Assembly: GCA_007026445.1 (NCBI GenBank)
Contig: VDMD01000001.1
Location: 868,001 to 932,000, forward strand
Source of the DNA: Schizophyllum amplum
Taxonomy: Eukaryota; Basidiomycota; Agaricomycetes; Agaricales; Schizophyllaceae
DNA: 64,000 nt
Direction: 5' to 3'
Shown one piece after another: positions 53,751-64,000 of the stretch. The translations under genes and the position numbers were made by a program. The notes under the pieces are model-generated. The model saw only the letters and a program-made list of their open reading frames with translations. It had not been told where the DNA came from and ran no database searches. How positions within the stretch are numbered: position 1 is the first letter of the stretch; each line of letters opens with the position of its first letter.

Positions 53751-54998
53751 ATGTCTCCCAAAGTCCTCATCTGCGGTACGCACGCCTCAAAAGTACAGGA
53801 TGGAGTCGTTGATTTCCCATCGCAGGTGGCCTTCGATGGGCGTCTGAGGACGCGCAAAAGCTGCTGGGCGATCATGCAGAGATCATCGTGCGTGTATTGT
53901 CCTCAAGATGAAGGCGTTTGCTGATTCACTGTTCAGCAACTAGACTCCCCCGATCGCGCGGACTTCCTCCAGGGCTTCCAGCCCGGCGGGAAGTACGATG
54001 GCGTCGTGGCGATGTACCGGTCGAATGGCTCCAAGAAGAACATCGGCGTCTTCGACAAGGAGCTAGTAGATGGCCTCCGTGGTGTGCAGTGGATTGCACA
54101 CAACGGTGCAGGCTACGACCAGATCGATGTTGAGGCCTGTGCGGCGAAGAGTGCGTCTCTCCCTGTCCCCATGTCACCGTCGGTCACTGACAGCAGTAAC
54201 CCATAGACATTCGGGTGTCCAACACCCCAGGCGCCGTGGACGAGGCCACCGCCACCACCGCGCTCTACCTCCTCCTCTCCTCGCTGCGCCAATTCTACCT
54301 CGCCGAGCGGTCCCTCCGCGACGGGAAATGGAAGCCCGCCGTCTCCGACCGCGCCCACGACGTCTCTTGCATCACCCTCGGTATCCTTGGTCTAGGCGGC
54401 ATCGGGCTGTACTTCGCACAACTGGTCAAGCCCTTCGGCACGAAGATCCTGTACCACAACCGCAAGCCCTCGCCGGACGCGCCGGACTGGATTGAGTACT
54501 GCGCGGACGTAGACGACATGCTGAAGCGCGTGGACGTGCTCAGCGTGCATGTTCCGCTGAACGAGAAGACGGAGGGCCTGGTGGGCGAGAAGATGATCAG
54601 GACAATGAAGAAGGGGTCTGTCATCATCAACACGGCCAGGGGAAAGGTGAGGAGCTCAGACCCTTGTTGTTACAAAAACTGAGGACATACAACAGGTCAT
54701 CGACGAACCTGCGCTGATACGCGCGTTGGAGGACGGACACGTACGATTGCTCCCTGTGTCGGTCGCGTCTGCTTGCTGACAACTCTCGCAGCTGGCATCT
54801 GTTGGTCTGGACGTCTTCCCCGACGAACCCAAGGTGAACCCACGACTCATCGAATTCACCAACGTTTGTTTGCTCCCCCACATGGGCACCGAGACGCGCG
54901 ACTCGCAGCATCGCATGGAGATGCGTTCACTGACGAACATCTACGACTTCCTGACAACGGGGCAGGGTAAGGATTTGGTACCGGAGATGAGGCGCTAG
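53751..54998 (+). CDS. D-isomer-specific 2-hydroxyacid dehydrogenase (glyoxylate/hydroxypyruvate reductase-like)
   Basis: NAD(P)H-dependent reduction of small 2-keto acids. Exons 53751-53775, 53826-53887, 53937-54150, 54207-54646, 54696-54740, 54792-54998; 330 aa. Substrate-domain residues include VQWIAHNGAGYDQIDVEAC and VSNTPGAVDEATATTALYLL. The nucleotide fold is ITLGILGLGGIGLYFAQL (GxGxxG). Catalytic Arg in INTARGKVIDEPALI, Glu in GLDVFPDEPKVNP and His in LLPHMGTETRDS are present. The N-terminal 35 residues depend on a short second exon whose frame was set by phase. The length fits fungal GRHPR-type enzymes; Phe/Trp residues at the pocket were not evaluated. Confidence 0.93.
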
Positions 54999-55291
54999 TC
55001 GACGAGGAGCTGGTCGATGGGCATGAGCGAGAAAGTGATAACATATCTGTATGTATACAATCATCAGTAGATGTAGAAGGCCAATAGAGCAGATCTTAAG
55101 ACCGCGTCAACGCCCTCGACCTTCTACGCGGAGCTTCTCGCCATGAGGCGTGGGATGAGGCGCGGGAAGGATCGATACATGAGGCGTCCGCACGTCCGCT
55201 GGTATAGAGCGCCCGACCGTACTAGTACGCTAGACGAAGCTCGTCTCTAACACTCACCTCTGTCAGAGTTTACCGTTGTCCCTCATCCGAA
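54999..55291. other. Short intergenic region
   Basis: About 290 bp; nothing recognised. Confidence 0.5.
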
Positions 55292-56415
55292 ATGGCCACT
55301 TCTCGTCCGGGCTCTACGATACCATCCTCATGGCCTCAGAATCCCCGCGTCAGCAACGGGACGGCACAGACGCCGAATCCGATACAGTCACCTTCACCAA
55401 TGCTGACGGGCGACGACATGGAGAAAGCGATCTCTGACGCGTGAGCAGTGTCCTGTTGGTACTTACTAGATTGATTGACAGACTCAAATCTTTTGAAGGG
55501 TTTCTGCCATGAATATCGTCTCCGCGCAATGCACGACACGAAGCCAGAGTGGACCGACGATGGTATGCTCAGCGCTCGCGAACACGTCGTACTCACCTTG
55601 ACGCTGATGGCCGCGCACAGGCGGGCGTGTTCACTGAGATGGACGCAGTGAAAGACGCCATGGTGCAGGACGACCAGCAGAAACAGACTGCAATAGGCGG
55701 CTTAAAGAAGCAGATATACGAAGACCTGCCAGCACAAGCGAGGGACGAGCTTCTGTGGGCCACTTACGTTCTTCATACTGTTCAACTTCGTCTAACGCTT
55801 CTGTTGAGACCCGGGCTGGAAGAGTTCATGCGCGAGTTGATTGCGGAGCAGGTGAACAAGACCGTGAACGCGAGTATCGGCGAGTACATCGCTGTCCCGT
55901 TGGAGGAGCAGAAGCAGGTGGCGGAGAGGATGGCGCGGAAGATTGACGTCGAGCTGGATAATTCGTGCGTCGTGCACGTTCTGTGCATCTTGAGTAATCG
56001 AAAGCTGATGTATGCACAGGAAGGCGAGGTTGGAGAACTCGCGGATGCACCCGGACGACACGGACGCATTCAAGCACGTCTTGAGGAAGGATGGTTCGGA
56101 GAGCAAGATGTGGCCGTATGATTTCAGGTCGCTCTTTGCGTTCGAGGGTGAGTGGGGTCGGTGTGCCGGGTTGTCGAGACGAAGCGCTGAGTATATGCCA
56201 GACAAAGATCTGGACGAGCTGCTGAAAGACTTCGACCTGAGCATCGGCGCAGGCAAGGACGAAAAGGGCGTCAAGTTCCAGGAGGACATCAAGAGGATGA
56301 AGATGCAGGCGTTCTTGGCTCATATTGGTGAGTAGCGGCGCGCGTTACTTACTCGAGCCGGGAGCTGACGAGCTTCGTTACAGGCGCGCCCGTCGACGTG
56401 TTGCATTTCGTGTAG
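55292..56415 (+). CDS. Hypothetical protein, 191 aa, seven exons
   Basis: Exons 55292-55440, 55499-55562, 55621-55754, 55809-55964, 56020-56147, 56202-56327, 56384-56415. No family recognised. The N-terminus is Ser/Pro-rich; the rest is helical and charged: AVKDAMVQDDQQKQTAIGGL, EEFMRELIAEQVNKTV, YIAVPLEEQKQVAERMARKI, and a C-terminal KDLDELLKDFDLSIGAGKDE, IKRMKMQAFLAHIGAPVDVL. No signal peptide or membrane span in the spliced model; the hydrophobic stretch visible around 55760-55800 is interpreted as intron. Exon 2 frame was chosen because it alone fits both neighbouring phases; an alternative frame there looks equally coding but cannot be joined. Confidence 0.65.
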
Positions 56416-56642
56416 AGGCCTGGTTTTGTTTTCATGTATAGTGTATTTGTACTGTTACCTTGAGCCTTCAGGATGGCATCGGAAAACAAAGAATAACGGC
56501 GGTTGAAGGGGGAAGACAACAGTGACCGTATGCGGTAAGCACCAAACAGAGGTCGCGCCGGTGGCTGTGCTGCACGCGCCTCCTTGTCTTTCTCCTCTCA
56601 AGCGCCCTTGCCAAAACCGCTTGTGTCCCTTGTCTCCTCGTC

Positions 56643-57596
56643 ATGGCGTCCCTCCTCGAGCGTATGAACATTGTCCCTCCAACCACCGGCCCCGTCCGCA
56701 ACAAGTCCGCCAACAGTATCCGCACCTCAACACCCTACGTTCGTACAGTTCTCGCAGTCTGGCAAGCACTCCCTCGTTGACGCGCCCGGCCGGTCACTGC
56801 AGTCTCGCCCCAACAGCCGGAACGCGCCCAAAGGCAACGTCGAGGGGCAGTGGTCCCACGACCTCTACGACCAGCACAACTCCCTCGCCGCGCGCATCAC
56901 GGACGGGCCCACGCCGCAGAAGGCGAACCTGAACAACATCGCGCAGCGCGCGCTCCGCGAAGCGACGGCACCGCAGCCGCAGGGGCTGTCCATCCGCGGC
57001 GCGGCGGCCCCGCCGAAGCAGTCGAACGTGGTGGACGTCACCGGGCTGGTGGCGGGCACGACCCCGGACGATGTCACGGCCATCTTCTCGCGGTGCGGGC
57101 CGGTCGCGAGCGCGAAGATCATGTCGGTGCGCGGGGAGGAGCTGCGGATACGGGTGCACTTTAAGGAGGCGGCATCGGCCAAGAGCGCGGTCAGCAAGTT
57201 CGACGGGCAACAGGCGGATGGGAAGACGCTGTCCGTCAAGATCTGTGGCGAGAGCAGCCAGGGGACGAAGCTGGTCGCACGGCTAGGCGGCAAGGACGGT
57301 CTTGGTCTCGTCAGGCAGGAGGGGAGCGTGGATGTCTTGATGGACGGCGACGATAACTCGAACTCGTGAGTGGTCCGCGTGTTCGGCGCTTTCCCAAGCT
57401 AAATTGTCTATTCAGGAAACTGCGTTCGGACTCGATCGTCAAGAATGACCCTCGCGCTTCCGTCATGGTCGCACCGCCAGGTGCCGACCCAGCAGAGTAC
57501 ACGCGTCAAGCAGGCCGGGGACGTAGGGGTCGCGGTGGTGGAGGCCGGCGCGGGCGCGGGGGTAAGCGCGGCGGTGCTAGAATGGATCTTGACTAG
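56643..57596 (+). CDS. ALYREF/Yra1-like RRM mRNA-export adaptor
   Basis: Nuclear RNA-binding adaptor of the TREX pathway. Exons 56643-56738, 56803-57365, 57416-57596; 279 aa. N-terminal box MASLLERMNIVPP, then GPVRNKSANS and GNVEGQWSHDLYDQHN. RRM about residues 115-190: NVVDVTGLVAGTTPDDVTAI, FSRCGPVASAKIM, ELRIRVHFKEAASAKSAVSK, GKTLSVKICG. The C-terminal Arg/Gly tail (GRGRRGRGGGGRRGRGGKRG) is typical of the REF family. The first intron (56739-56802) is required because the two halves lie in different frames; the junction reads TPYSRPNSR. Confidence 0.85.
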
Positions 57597-58233
57597 TGCG
57601 GGTGTTGCACTTTTTACTACAGGCTACGGTACGTGGTCTCAAATTGCCCATGAATCAGGGCTTACCATGCTCCTTGCAGATATCTCGAGTCCTTGCGTTG
57701 GCTGTAATCTATCATGTCGCTTTGAACGCTGTCCCCCCTTTCCTCGTTGCGTAACACATACAAACCCTTGCTTCACGTTCTTGGCCATGCTCTAATTGTA
57801 CACCCCCTGTATCTCGGACTCTGCGATTACGAGCAAAAACCCACCCGCACAGCGGCACAACACGGTGGATCGTGGCGCGCTGTAATCATCCTCTTACGAA
57901 GCAAGATGTTGGGATGAAGGGATTCTTGAAAGGAAACACCGGGCCCTTCTGCTGGCAGTGGCAGTCGCGCTTGATTGCCAGACGTGACGTAACATTTTCA
58001 CGTGCGCGTGACTCATGCGCAAGAACGTCAAAGAACGTCAGCGCGCGCCGTGGTTCTGTTCCTCTCCCCTCCGGTCCCCGAGCACACCAGGCGTCCAAGA
58101 GCGTGAATATTTTACACTGTTGGCGACGAGCGCTGAACTGAATCCCGCAATTTGCAGAGTTCTTTTCTGCTCGACAACTCCACGACTTCACGCATCCGCA
58201 CGATTTCCCTCGACACAAACTGACGATATCACG
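57597..58233. other. Intergenic: ALY 3' flank and ERV14 promoter
   Basis: About 640 bp; no gene recognised. Confidence 0.5.
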
Positions 58234-59042
58234 ATGGGTGGTGCAGGTGCGTGTCCCTTCTCCTTGCCAGACGTTGGATACTGACTGGACCATTTTACAA
58301 CCTACTTCGCGCCCATAACGCTTGCCTTTACGACGAACGCACGATAATGCTACCCTCGTACTATCTGCAAACACGCGTCTTCCTACTCCTGTATGGTGTC
58401 CCCCCAGGCTGGTTGTTTCTGTTCGCGGTCCTCATGGCCGCGGGCTTGCTTTTCTGCATGGTCTTCTTCGTGCGTGGCTGCCGTTTTTAAGCGCCAGTAA
58501 TGGGCCTCATGTCCTTCCCCAGATCATCATGTTCTCCGATCTGGAGTGCGACTACATCAACCCGATAGACCTTTGCAATAAGCTCAACCAGGTGTGTGAC
58601 CTAGCAAAGCCCTTCACGTGCTTTTTCTGACACGGGCCCATTCTTCCAGTTTGTTTTGCCCGAGAATTTGGCACACGCTTTCCTCGCAACACTATTCCTC
58701 TTATCCGGTCAATGGACCGCGTTCCTCCTCAACGCACCCTTAGTCGCGTACAATGCAAACAAGTGCGCCCTCCTTCCTTTCCTGCCATGATCGTAGCACT
58801 GACAAGGCGCTCGCGCTCTAAAGGATCCGCAACAAAAACCACATGTACGACGCGACGGAAATCTTCCGCACGCTGCCCGGGCACAAGAAGGAGAGCTTCT
58901 TCAAGCTCGGCTTCTACCTCCTCTCATTCTTCTACTACCTGTACCGGTGCGTCACCGCCTCCCGCCTCTGACACGTGCGCCGTCCTGAACTGACGCCGCC
59001 CCCCGCAGCATGATCGTCGCCCTTATTGCGGAGAGCGAGTAA
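58234..59042 (+). CDS. ERV14: Cornichon/Erv14 ER cargo receptor
   Basis: COPII cargo receptor for membrane proteins leaving the ER. Exons 58234-58246, 58408-58469, 58523-58591, 58650-58762, 58824-58946, 59009-59042; 137 aa, the family length. Spans: [40 protein letters not shown], and [20 protein letters not shown]. Diagnostic residues: [72 protein letters not shown]. The first exon is 13 nt and the 161-nt first intron is the longest in the gene. Confidence 0.97.
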
Positions 59043-60023
59043 ATTGGTGCCCTCGCTCGGATGTAGCAGAAGGCGAGAGCGCCCCTTCGCCCATTAGTGC
59101 CTGTCATTATGTTGTCAACTTGGGACGGAAATCGAACTGTGCTGGACGGGACTCATGTGCGCTTTGCTGCTCATCTTTTGTTAAAATATGTGAATCAATT
59201 CCCCTCGAAATGACCCTTCGGACGGGCGTCCGATGGTTCCACAGAGTACCCTACAGCGTCAGTACCCTCGTCTTTGTCCGCCGACGCATGCTCTGTAATT
59301 CAAGAGTTTCTGGACGATGACGCGGTCCAAGCCTTTGGGGGGAGATGCTTTGCAGGTTGCTCCAGTGCGGCTCCTCCAGCAGACGAAGGTGTCGATGCCC
59401 GAGGGCCCTCCTCGTCATAACACGCGCTATAGCCGCGCGCCGACCACCCCGATCGCGGAAGTTCCATTTTTCTGTCAAGTCACAACTGCGCCGCAACTCG
59501 AAGGGTTACAATTGGCACGAATACCATACTCTGGGAGGACGTATCCGGCTACAGTTATCACCTTGACCGATTTTAGGGACTTCGCGATCGGCTGTGGGCG
59601 TTCCCGCGCTCGGGGTATGGACCACGATCCCGGACCTGTATACGCCTTGTTGCGGTCATGTGCATGAGCGGCAAAGGCAATCCTTGTCCTTCCGCCCCGA
59701 CAGGACCCCATTACGTCGTCTCGGAGGCGCAGCAATTGTTAATTTTGCGGTCGGCAACGCAGCACCCTCTTTACCCCAGAATAGACGCGCACTACTTACT
59801 CCATTTTCAATTGCAGGCCAACGCGTATAAAAGATCGCAGCGAACGAACACCGAACTCTCCAGCTGCTTGCAACTCCCACCGCCTTTGCTCGACATCAGT
59901 GCACGCCTCCGCGTCGCACCTACTCACAGTCCTTCTCCGCCTCGCGTATCTCTGCAGTCCTTTTCGGCCGCTTTGTTATATATCGATACGCCTCCCCGAA
60001 CACTCCCTCTACTCGCAAGCACC
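59043..60023. other. Intergenic: ERV14 3' flank and secreted-protein promoter
   Basis: About 980 bp. TATAAAA at 59826-59832 and a TATATAT at about 59976 stand before the secreted DPBB gene. Nothing else recognised. Confidence 0.55.
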
Positions 60024-60597
60024 ATGTCGCGCACGGCACTCTACGCGTTCACCGCCCTCCTCGCGCTCGCCGCGCCAGCCCTCAGCACCCCGGTGCCCCA
60101 AGGCGCCGCGGTAGCGAAGCGCGCGGACCACTCGGGACAGGTAAGCTCCACCTCGCGTCGCATCATGTTCACGCCTCGTTGACGTCCTCGCGCGCAGGCG
60201 ACCTACTTCTACGTCGGCCTCGGCGCGTGCGGCTGGAACTCGGTTGACTCCGACTGGGTCGTCGCGCTCGACACCAACTCGTACAACGGTGGCGAGCACT
60301 GTGGCAAGGTGCGTTTGTTTGCATGCGCGGAGGGAGGGGCGTCGGGCTAACTTATGCGCAGACCATCACTATGACCGCCACCGGTGATGACGGCTCCACT
60401 ACGACGGGCAGCGCGACCGTCGTGGACGAGTGCCCAACGTGTGGTGATGGCAGCGTCGGTACGTGATTTGATGCTGCGCGCGCTCCGACGAACCATATAC
60501 TGAACTGCTTCCTGCAGACTTGTCGCCTAGCTTCTTCCAAAACTTCAAGTCTCTGGACGTCGGGACCTTCGACATGTCCTGGTCTTTTGACTCATAG
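60024..60597 (+). CDS. Small secreted RlpA-like double-psi beta-barrel protein
   Basis: 134 aa, exons 60024-60140, 60198-60308, 60362-60458, 60518-60597. Signal peptide MSRTALYAFTALLALAAPAL followed by a short propeptide ending KR, a possible Kex2 site. The mature part is a barwin/expansin-type DPBB: TYFYVGLGACGWNSVDSDWV, ALDTNSYNGGEHCGKTITMT, ATVVDECPTCGDGSVDLSPS, FQNFKSLDVGTFDMSWSF. The Asp of DECPTC and the paired cysteines are those of the family. Related fungal proteins are expressed in fruiting bodies or act as protease inhibitors; no activity can be inferred here. Confidence 0.9.
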
Positions 60598-61787
60598 AGT
60601 ATAGACTTTTCAGATTATTTGCTGGACGACGGCTAGCCGCGTCCTCGTTGTTCTTCCCAGCCTACTGTGTAGATAGAATTGGCCTTCATGCACTAAGCTC
60701 CGCCGGGCATGGCACCGCTGGTTACGAGCTTACGTTTGTCTTTATATTTCTGCCTCTTGACCCTGGTCTCCTACACTAGAAGCTACATACTGAAGCAATT
60801 AAACGGTCGATGTACTCCCGAGCCTCGCGTGTGTTCAAGCCTGGTTCAAGCCAGGTCGACTCGCTCCGTTATAGTCAGACAGCGCCTCTCAAGGTACTAC
60901 GAGGATAAAATTCTGGGTCCAGACCTCACAGACATGTATGATCTTGATTTGGCTAGAACGGTTCTCATTGGTTCCGCTGTAGAGCAAGGGCGATGCTTCA
61001 CTGTCGTCGACGGGACCGAAAGAACAATGGATAGCACGTGATCTATGTTCGTACTTCAGCGCTTGATGCCAGCACAGGACACGCAGCTCCTTTGTGTATT
61101 GTGCAAAGATGAGATGAAGAAGCTTGCACCGCAATGACTGAACGTCAAAAGGCCATCGACTTTGTCAGACTAGAAGGAGGGCGCGGTTCATCATCGAAGG
61201 AGTCTTACTCGCGTAGGATGAGCAATACCTGTCGGATGTCCAGCCTGTCGAACTCACACAGGCCATCCGCGTCCGGTATCACGGCTGGCAAGGGCCCGAG
61301 CTGCTGTACAGCAGCTGTTCCTGCCGCCGGACGCATCGGCGGAGGATTGTTAATCTTGGCGTTCTCTGGTACCGGAACTCGCAGCCCGAGATGCTGGGGT
61401 AGAGGATCGTCCAGATGCCGTCGATTCCACACAAGCACGTGACCCCAAACGGGGTTAAGTGTCAAAGCGCGCCGGCCTCCCTTCCGTTTAGGCACGTGGC
61501 CCCACATAAATCCAGGAAAATACGAGTTGAACGCCCCAGAGGATCATTATAGCATAATAAATTCGGGGTTGCTTGTTGATGCAGAGAGAGGCAGAGTTGG
61601 GCAGGCAGGCGGCGCGAGTTCTTTCACTTGGACACAAAATTTCATTGTTTTCTCATGCAGGATGTACAGTATAGATAGTATGTACGTTATTCTACGAGCC
61701 AGAACGTCAGGGGGTGCCGCCGCATGTAAGCGGCAGGCGGCGTCGACTAGCCTGGTGACCAGCCCCTCGTGACGCGGCGCTTTCCTC
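60598..61787. other. Intergenic between secreted protein gene and TIR element
   Basis: About 1.2 kb; short open frames only, no recognisable gene. Confidence 0.55.
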
Positions 61788-61923
61788 GTCAGAGGGCCTG
61801 GTAAAATCCGTCATTTTTCTGGCGTGGACGGTCGATGTCGTCATGTACATCACGTGAAATTCCCATAAAAGGTCCACTTCCTAATTGAGGTTTAAACGGA
61901 AGCCGGTCCGCGAGCGCGCGATC
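61788..61923 (+). repeat. Left terminal inverted repeat
   Basis: Inverted partner at 63192-63328; differences cluster in the outermost ~15 bp plus one A/G difference at about 61896. Confidence 0.9.
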
Positions 61924-61973
61924 ACGCGTCGCGTCGCGTCCGCGCGTCTCGTTGAACAGCTCCCCCTTTGAAT

Positions 61974-62875
61974 ATGCCGCGCGGGAAAAGAAGAAAGCGC
62001 CCGAGATATGGGAGTTGGGACCAGTGCTTGAGGTCTCACCTTCCGAGTCTCACACGCCCGCACTGTTGGCAGCAAGCCAAAAACCGCCTGCAAATGTGGC
62101 TCACTCGTCGCTAAGCTCCCCTTTCGCGGATGCGGCGGATGCGGCCACGTCCCTCGCATTCAAGAACTACGACCCAGACACGCCGGGAAGGGCCTTCAAG
62201 GAGACACCGGGCGTGTCGCATTTTCGAACTTCCCAGCTTCAGTCGTCGGTTGCATCTAACTCCCCGGAAGTCTATTCGGGTGTCGAGCCATCTTACGCAC
62301 CGTGCGAAACTTCTGTTCAAGAAACACGCCGACTGTGTATGCTACGCCAGCTACCTCTGCTACGCGCGAGCCATCAGCGATTCCATTCGACTTCGACGAT
62401 CTCTCACGCTTACATCAAACCTCTACGCCGCGCGCGCGCCCTACTGCATTGGAGCGCAAAGTATCTCGAATTCTCGATGCCATGCGACAAGAATCGATAT
62501 CAATACCGGAATTCATGTCGCACGTTCTTACCTCGCCCTCTCCGCTCTGTCACGCGCATTAAGTAGCTTTCTACAAAAGCTCGAACTGCGCGGTCCCCAA
62601 CGTTCTAGACGCTATGTACACTCACAAGACCGGACGTCCTCAGCTCGAGCATTGGGTCTGCGAGAAGAATCTCCACGTAACACTTACGTGCAAGGCGCTT
62701 ACAACGGAGGTCGCGCGAGCGAGGGAGCTGCCACAAATGCCCTCTCGGGAGGTCTCTGGAGTATCTCGAAGGCTGGGACCTTCACGCTATCATGCGTCCT
62801 GTTGTCGAGGAGACTCCCGTGCTGGAATTGGTCCTGGATACGGTTCTCGAGACGGAGGTTGTCTTCCACGTGAGT
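61974..62875 (+). pseudogene. Truncated, frame-broken gene inside the TIR element
   Basis: Coding-like blocks in changing frames on the plus strand: PEIWELGPVLEVSPSESHTP, FKNYDPDTPGRAFKETPGV, then (frame change near 62330) ATREPSAIPFDFDDLSRLHQ and LERKVSRILDAMRQESISIP, then DAMYTHKTGRPQLEHWVCEK, VARARELPQMPSREVSG, and EYLEGWDLHAIMRPVVEETP ending VLETEVVFH before a GTGAGT. Some frame changes could be introns. After 62880 nothing coding is seen up to the right TIR, so only an N-terminal portion remains. I cannot name the family. Confidence 0.45.
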
Positions 62876-63191
62876 ATACAGTAGAGTAGACAGATTCGAC
62901 GTTGAGGAGCGTCCAGAGTCAGGAGGTACGACTGAGGGAGCAGCTCGTGCGGGATTTCGCGCGCGATAAGAGTCAGTTGAGCAACATCGAGCAGACATCG
63001 AGCGTAAGCAGGAGTGAGTGCGACAGCTCGGAGATCTGAGGTATTGTCGCCGAGGAGTCGTAGAGAGACATAAGCCAGCAGCATTCGTGGCTTCCCAGTA
63101 CTTTGTTGAGGGTCTGCCCAGGGAACGGTGCGCATATATGCAGACAAGATGCCTTTGAGACGAGCGCGACGCGACGCGACGCGCTGACGGC

Positions 63192-63328
63192 TGATCGCGC
63201 GCTCGCGGACCGGCTTCCGCTTAAACCTCAATTAGGAAGTGGACCTTTTATGGGAATTTCACGTGATGTACATGACGACATCGACCGTCCACGCCAGAAA
63301 AATGACGGATTTTACCGGTCCCTCTGAC
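63192..63328 (-). repeat. Right terminal inverted repeat
   Basis: Inverted partner of 61788-61923. Confidence 0.9.
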
Positions 63329-63790
63329 TGGGGGTGGGCATGCGCGGTTCCACATCCGGCTTATTTGGTCGTGTTGTTCTCCCGCTTAGGACTTGTTCTC
63401 TTTTTGGCGCGCTTGATACTTTTCCGTCTCAAGGCGTAGCCCTTTGATATTTTGCAGATCACTTGACGGTACCTGTCTTTATAGATCCTTCTTTTTAAAT
63501 GGACAAAAACTCTTGACGTGAAGTCTTCATGTAGTATTCTCAGATTTGTATTCTTTATGGAATGGAGAATTGTGTTTTAGAAAGAACGTTTTGTAGCGAC
63601 AGTCTTTCCGCGTCGAACGCATCTTGAATGAAGTGAGAAGATGCAGAATTGCGTTCGTTCAAAGGTCGCCAAAACCGCTGTAGAATTCGACATCAGTGAT
63701 CAGACAGTGATCAATCAGTGATCAGTCAGTGATCAATAGTGACCTGTTCAGCGCGCCTCGAGTTGAACGACATCCTCTGACGCGTAACTA
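63329..63790. other. Intergenic between TIR element and the last gene
   Basis: Contains the CAGTGATCA tandem cluster (63692-63744); otherwise nothing recognised. Confidence 0.5.
63692..63744 (+). repeat. Clustered CAGTGATCA repeats
   Basis: About five near-tandem copies of (C)AGTGATCA, spaced by 2-5 nt. Each contains the palindrome TGATCA. Confidence 0.85.
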
Positions 63791-64000
63791 ATGATTGACG
63801 CCTCCAGTGGCCTTTCCGACGCTCAAGTATGTTCAATCTTATATACCTGGGTACAGAAAAGGAGATTCATGCCGCCTGTCGCTCCGACCGTCGTTGCCGA
63901 CGCAGCACGGCCTGCACCTCATATGCCAACAGCGAGATCGTTCGACTCGACAACTGTGAAGATGTGCACGACCCCGCAATATCATCAGATATACTCTAAA
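63791..64000 (+). CDS. Start of an unidentified gene, cut by the window end
   Basis: An ATG at 63791 (MIDASSGLSDAQ) opens a frame that reaches the window end; a second in-frame ATG at 63869 begins MPPVAPTVVADAARPAPHMP. A short GTATGT...ACAG segment between them could be a very small intron. No domain can be named from 70 residues. A 'TATATACC' stands at 63840, before the second ATG. Confidence 0.4.
   Translation, partial: MIDASSGLSDAQVCSILYTWVQKRRFMPPVAPTVVADAARPAPHMPTARSFDSTTVKMCTTPQYHQIYSK

Larger units (their letters stand above)
61788..63328. mobile_element. 1.54-kb element with ~136-bp terminal inverted repeats
   Basis: Left TIR 61788-61923 and right TIR 63192-63328 match as reverse complements with about four mismatches over 136 bp, starting GTCAGAGGG. 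Both contain ATGTACATCACGTGAAATTC and CCACTTCCTAATTGAGGTTT. Immediately inside each TIR are (GCGTC)n-like tracts. The interior holds decayed coding sequence (61970-62875). No target-site duplication is evident at these boundaries. It looks like a non-autonomous DNA transposon that kept the 5' part of an internal gene; the superfamily is unknown. Confidence 0.75.

Noticed and set aside
55500..55560. Alternative frame FCHEYRLRAMHDTKPEW for exon 2 of the 191-aa gene
   Set aside because: Looks coding, but cannot be joined in phase with either neighbouring exon using GT-AG sites.
61780..63336. Target-site duplication for the TIR element
   Set aside because: The bases beside GTCAGAGGG on the left (TTTCCTC) and right (TGGGGGT) do not match for 2-10 bp at any nearby boundary I tried.
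1..64000. CRISPR arrays, prokaryotic operons or phage-like genes
   Set aside because: None found; splice-rich genes, an intron-bearing tRNA and a LINE show a eukaryotic genome.

Overview
This 64 kb window looks like nuclear DNA of a filamentous basidiomycete, most likely an agaricomycete. Genes are dense and on both strands. Nearly every coding region is cut by many short introns of about 45-65 nt with GTRNGY donors and YAG acceptors. Several products are typical of mushroom-forming fungi: phenylalanine ammonia-lyase, a TmpA-like membrane oxidoreductase, a LARGE-type GT49 enzyme and a small secreted double-psi beta-barrel protein. All exon models were assembled by eye from frames and splice signals; they give in-frame totals but were not checked against transcripts or databases.

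Layout. 1-5.4 kb: 5' end of an FAD oxidoreductase, a 13-exon PAL gene and the rRNA-processing gene FCF1, all on the minus strand. 5.4-12.2 kb: three tandem paralogous medium-chain reductase (MDR) genes on the plus strand, with duplicated upstream DNA and a hAT-like remnant. A fourth paralogue with the same six-exon structure lies at 30-31.4 kb on the minus strand. 12.5-25 kb: a DEK_C/SWIB chromatin protein, a C2H2 zinc-finger protein, an N-acetylglucosamine kinase, an MFS permease, a PTAR1-like prenyltransferase alpha subunit, an EF-hand-like acidic protein and a BLES03/DUF1917-like protein. 25.8-36 kb: the TmpA-like gene, MDR copy D and the ERAD gene HRD3/SEL1L. 36.6-44.6 kb: three uncharacterised genes, a GT49 glycosyltransferase and a GPI-anchored KRE9/KNH1-like protein.

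From 44,824 to about 53,243 lies a full-length, 8.4 kb Tad-like LINE with an uninterrupted endonuclease/RT/RNase H ORF2, a 29-nt A tail and a 13-bp target-site duplication. It sits just downstream of an intron-containing tRNA-Leu(UAG) gene. Beyond it are a D-2-hydroxyacid dehydrogenase, a conserved-looking hypothetical gene, an ALYREF/Yra1-like RNA-export factor, the cargo receptor ERV14 and a secreted RlpA-like protein. A 1.54 kb element with about 136-bp terminal inverted repeats and decayed coding sequence follows (61,788-63,328), and then the start of a gene that runs off the window.

Most genes are independent housekeeping units. A weak secretory-pathway theme is visible (HRD3, ERV14, GT49, KNH1-like). 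The MDR family is the clearest expanded set: its four members share exon structure, a TATA box and an upstream promoter motif, which suggests duplication together with regulation. The best candidates for something undescribed are the LINE (split ORF1 with two ATGA overlaps, position next to a tRNA), the long-TIR element, and a 173-bp dispersed repeat present at 16.9 and 43.1 kb.
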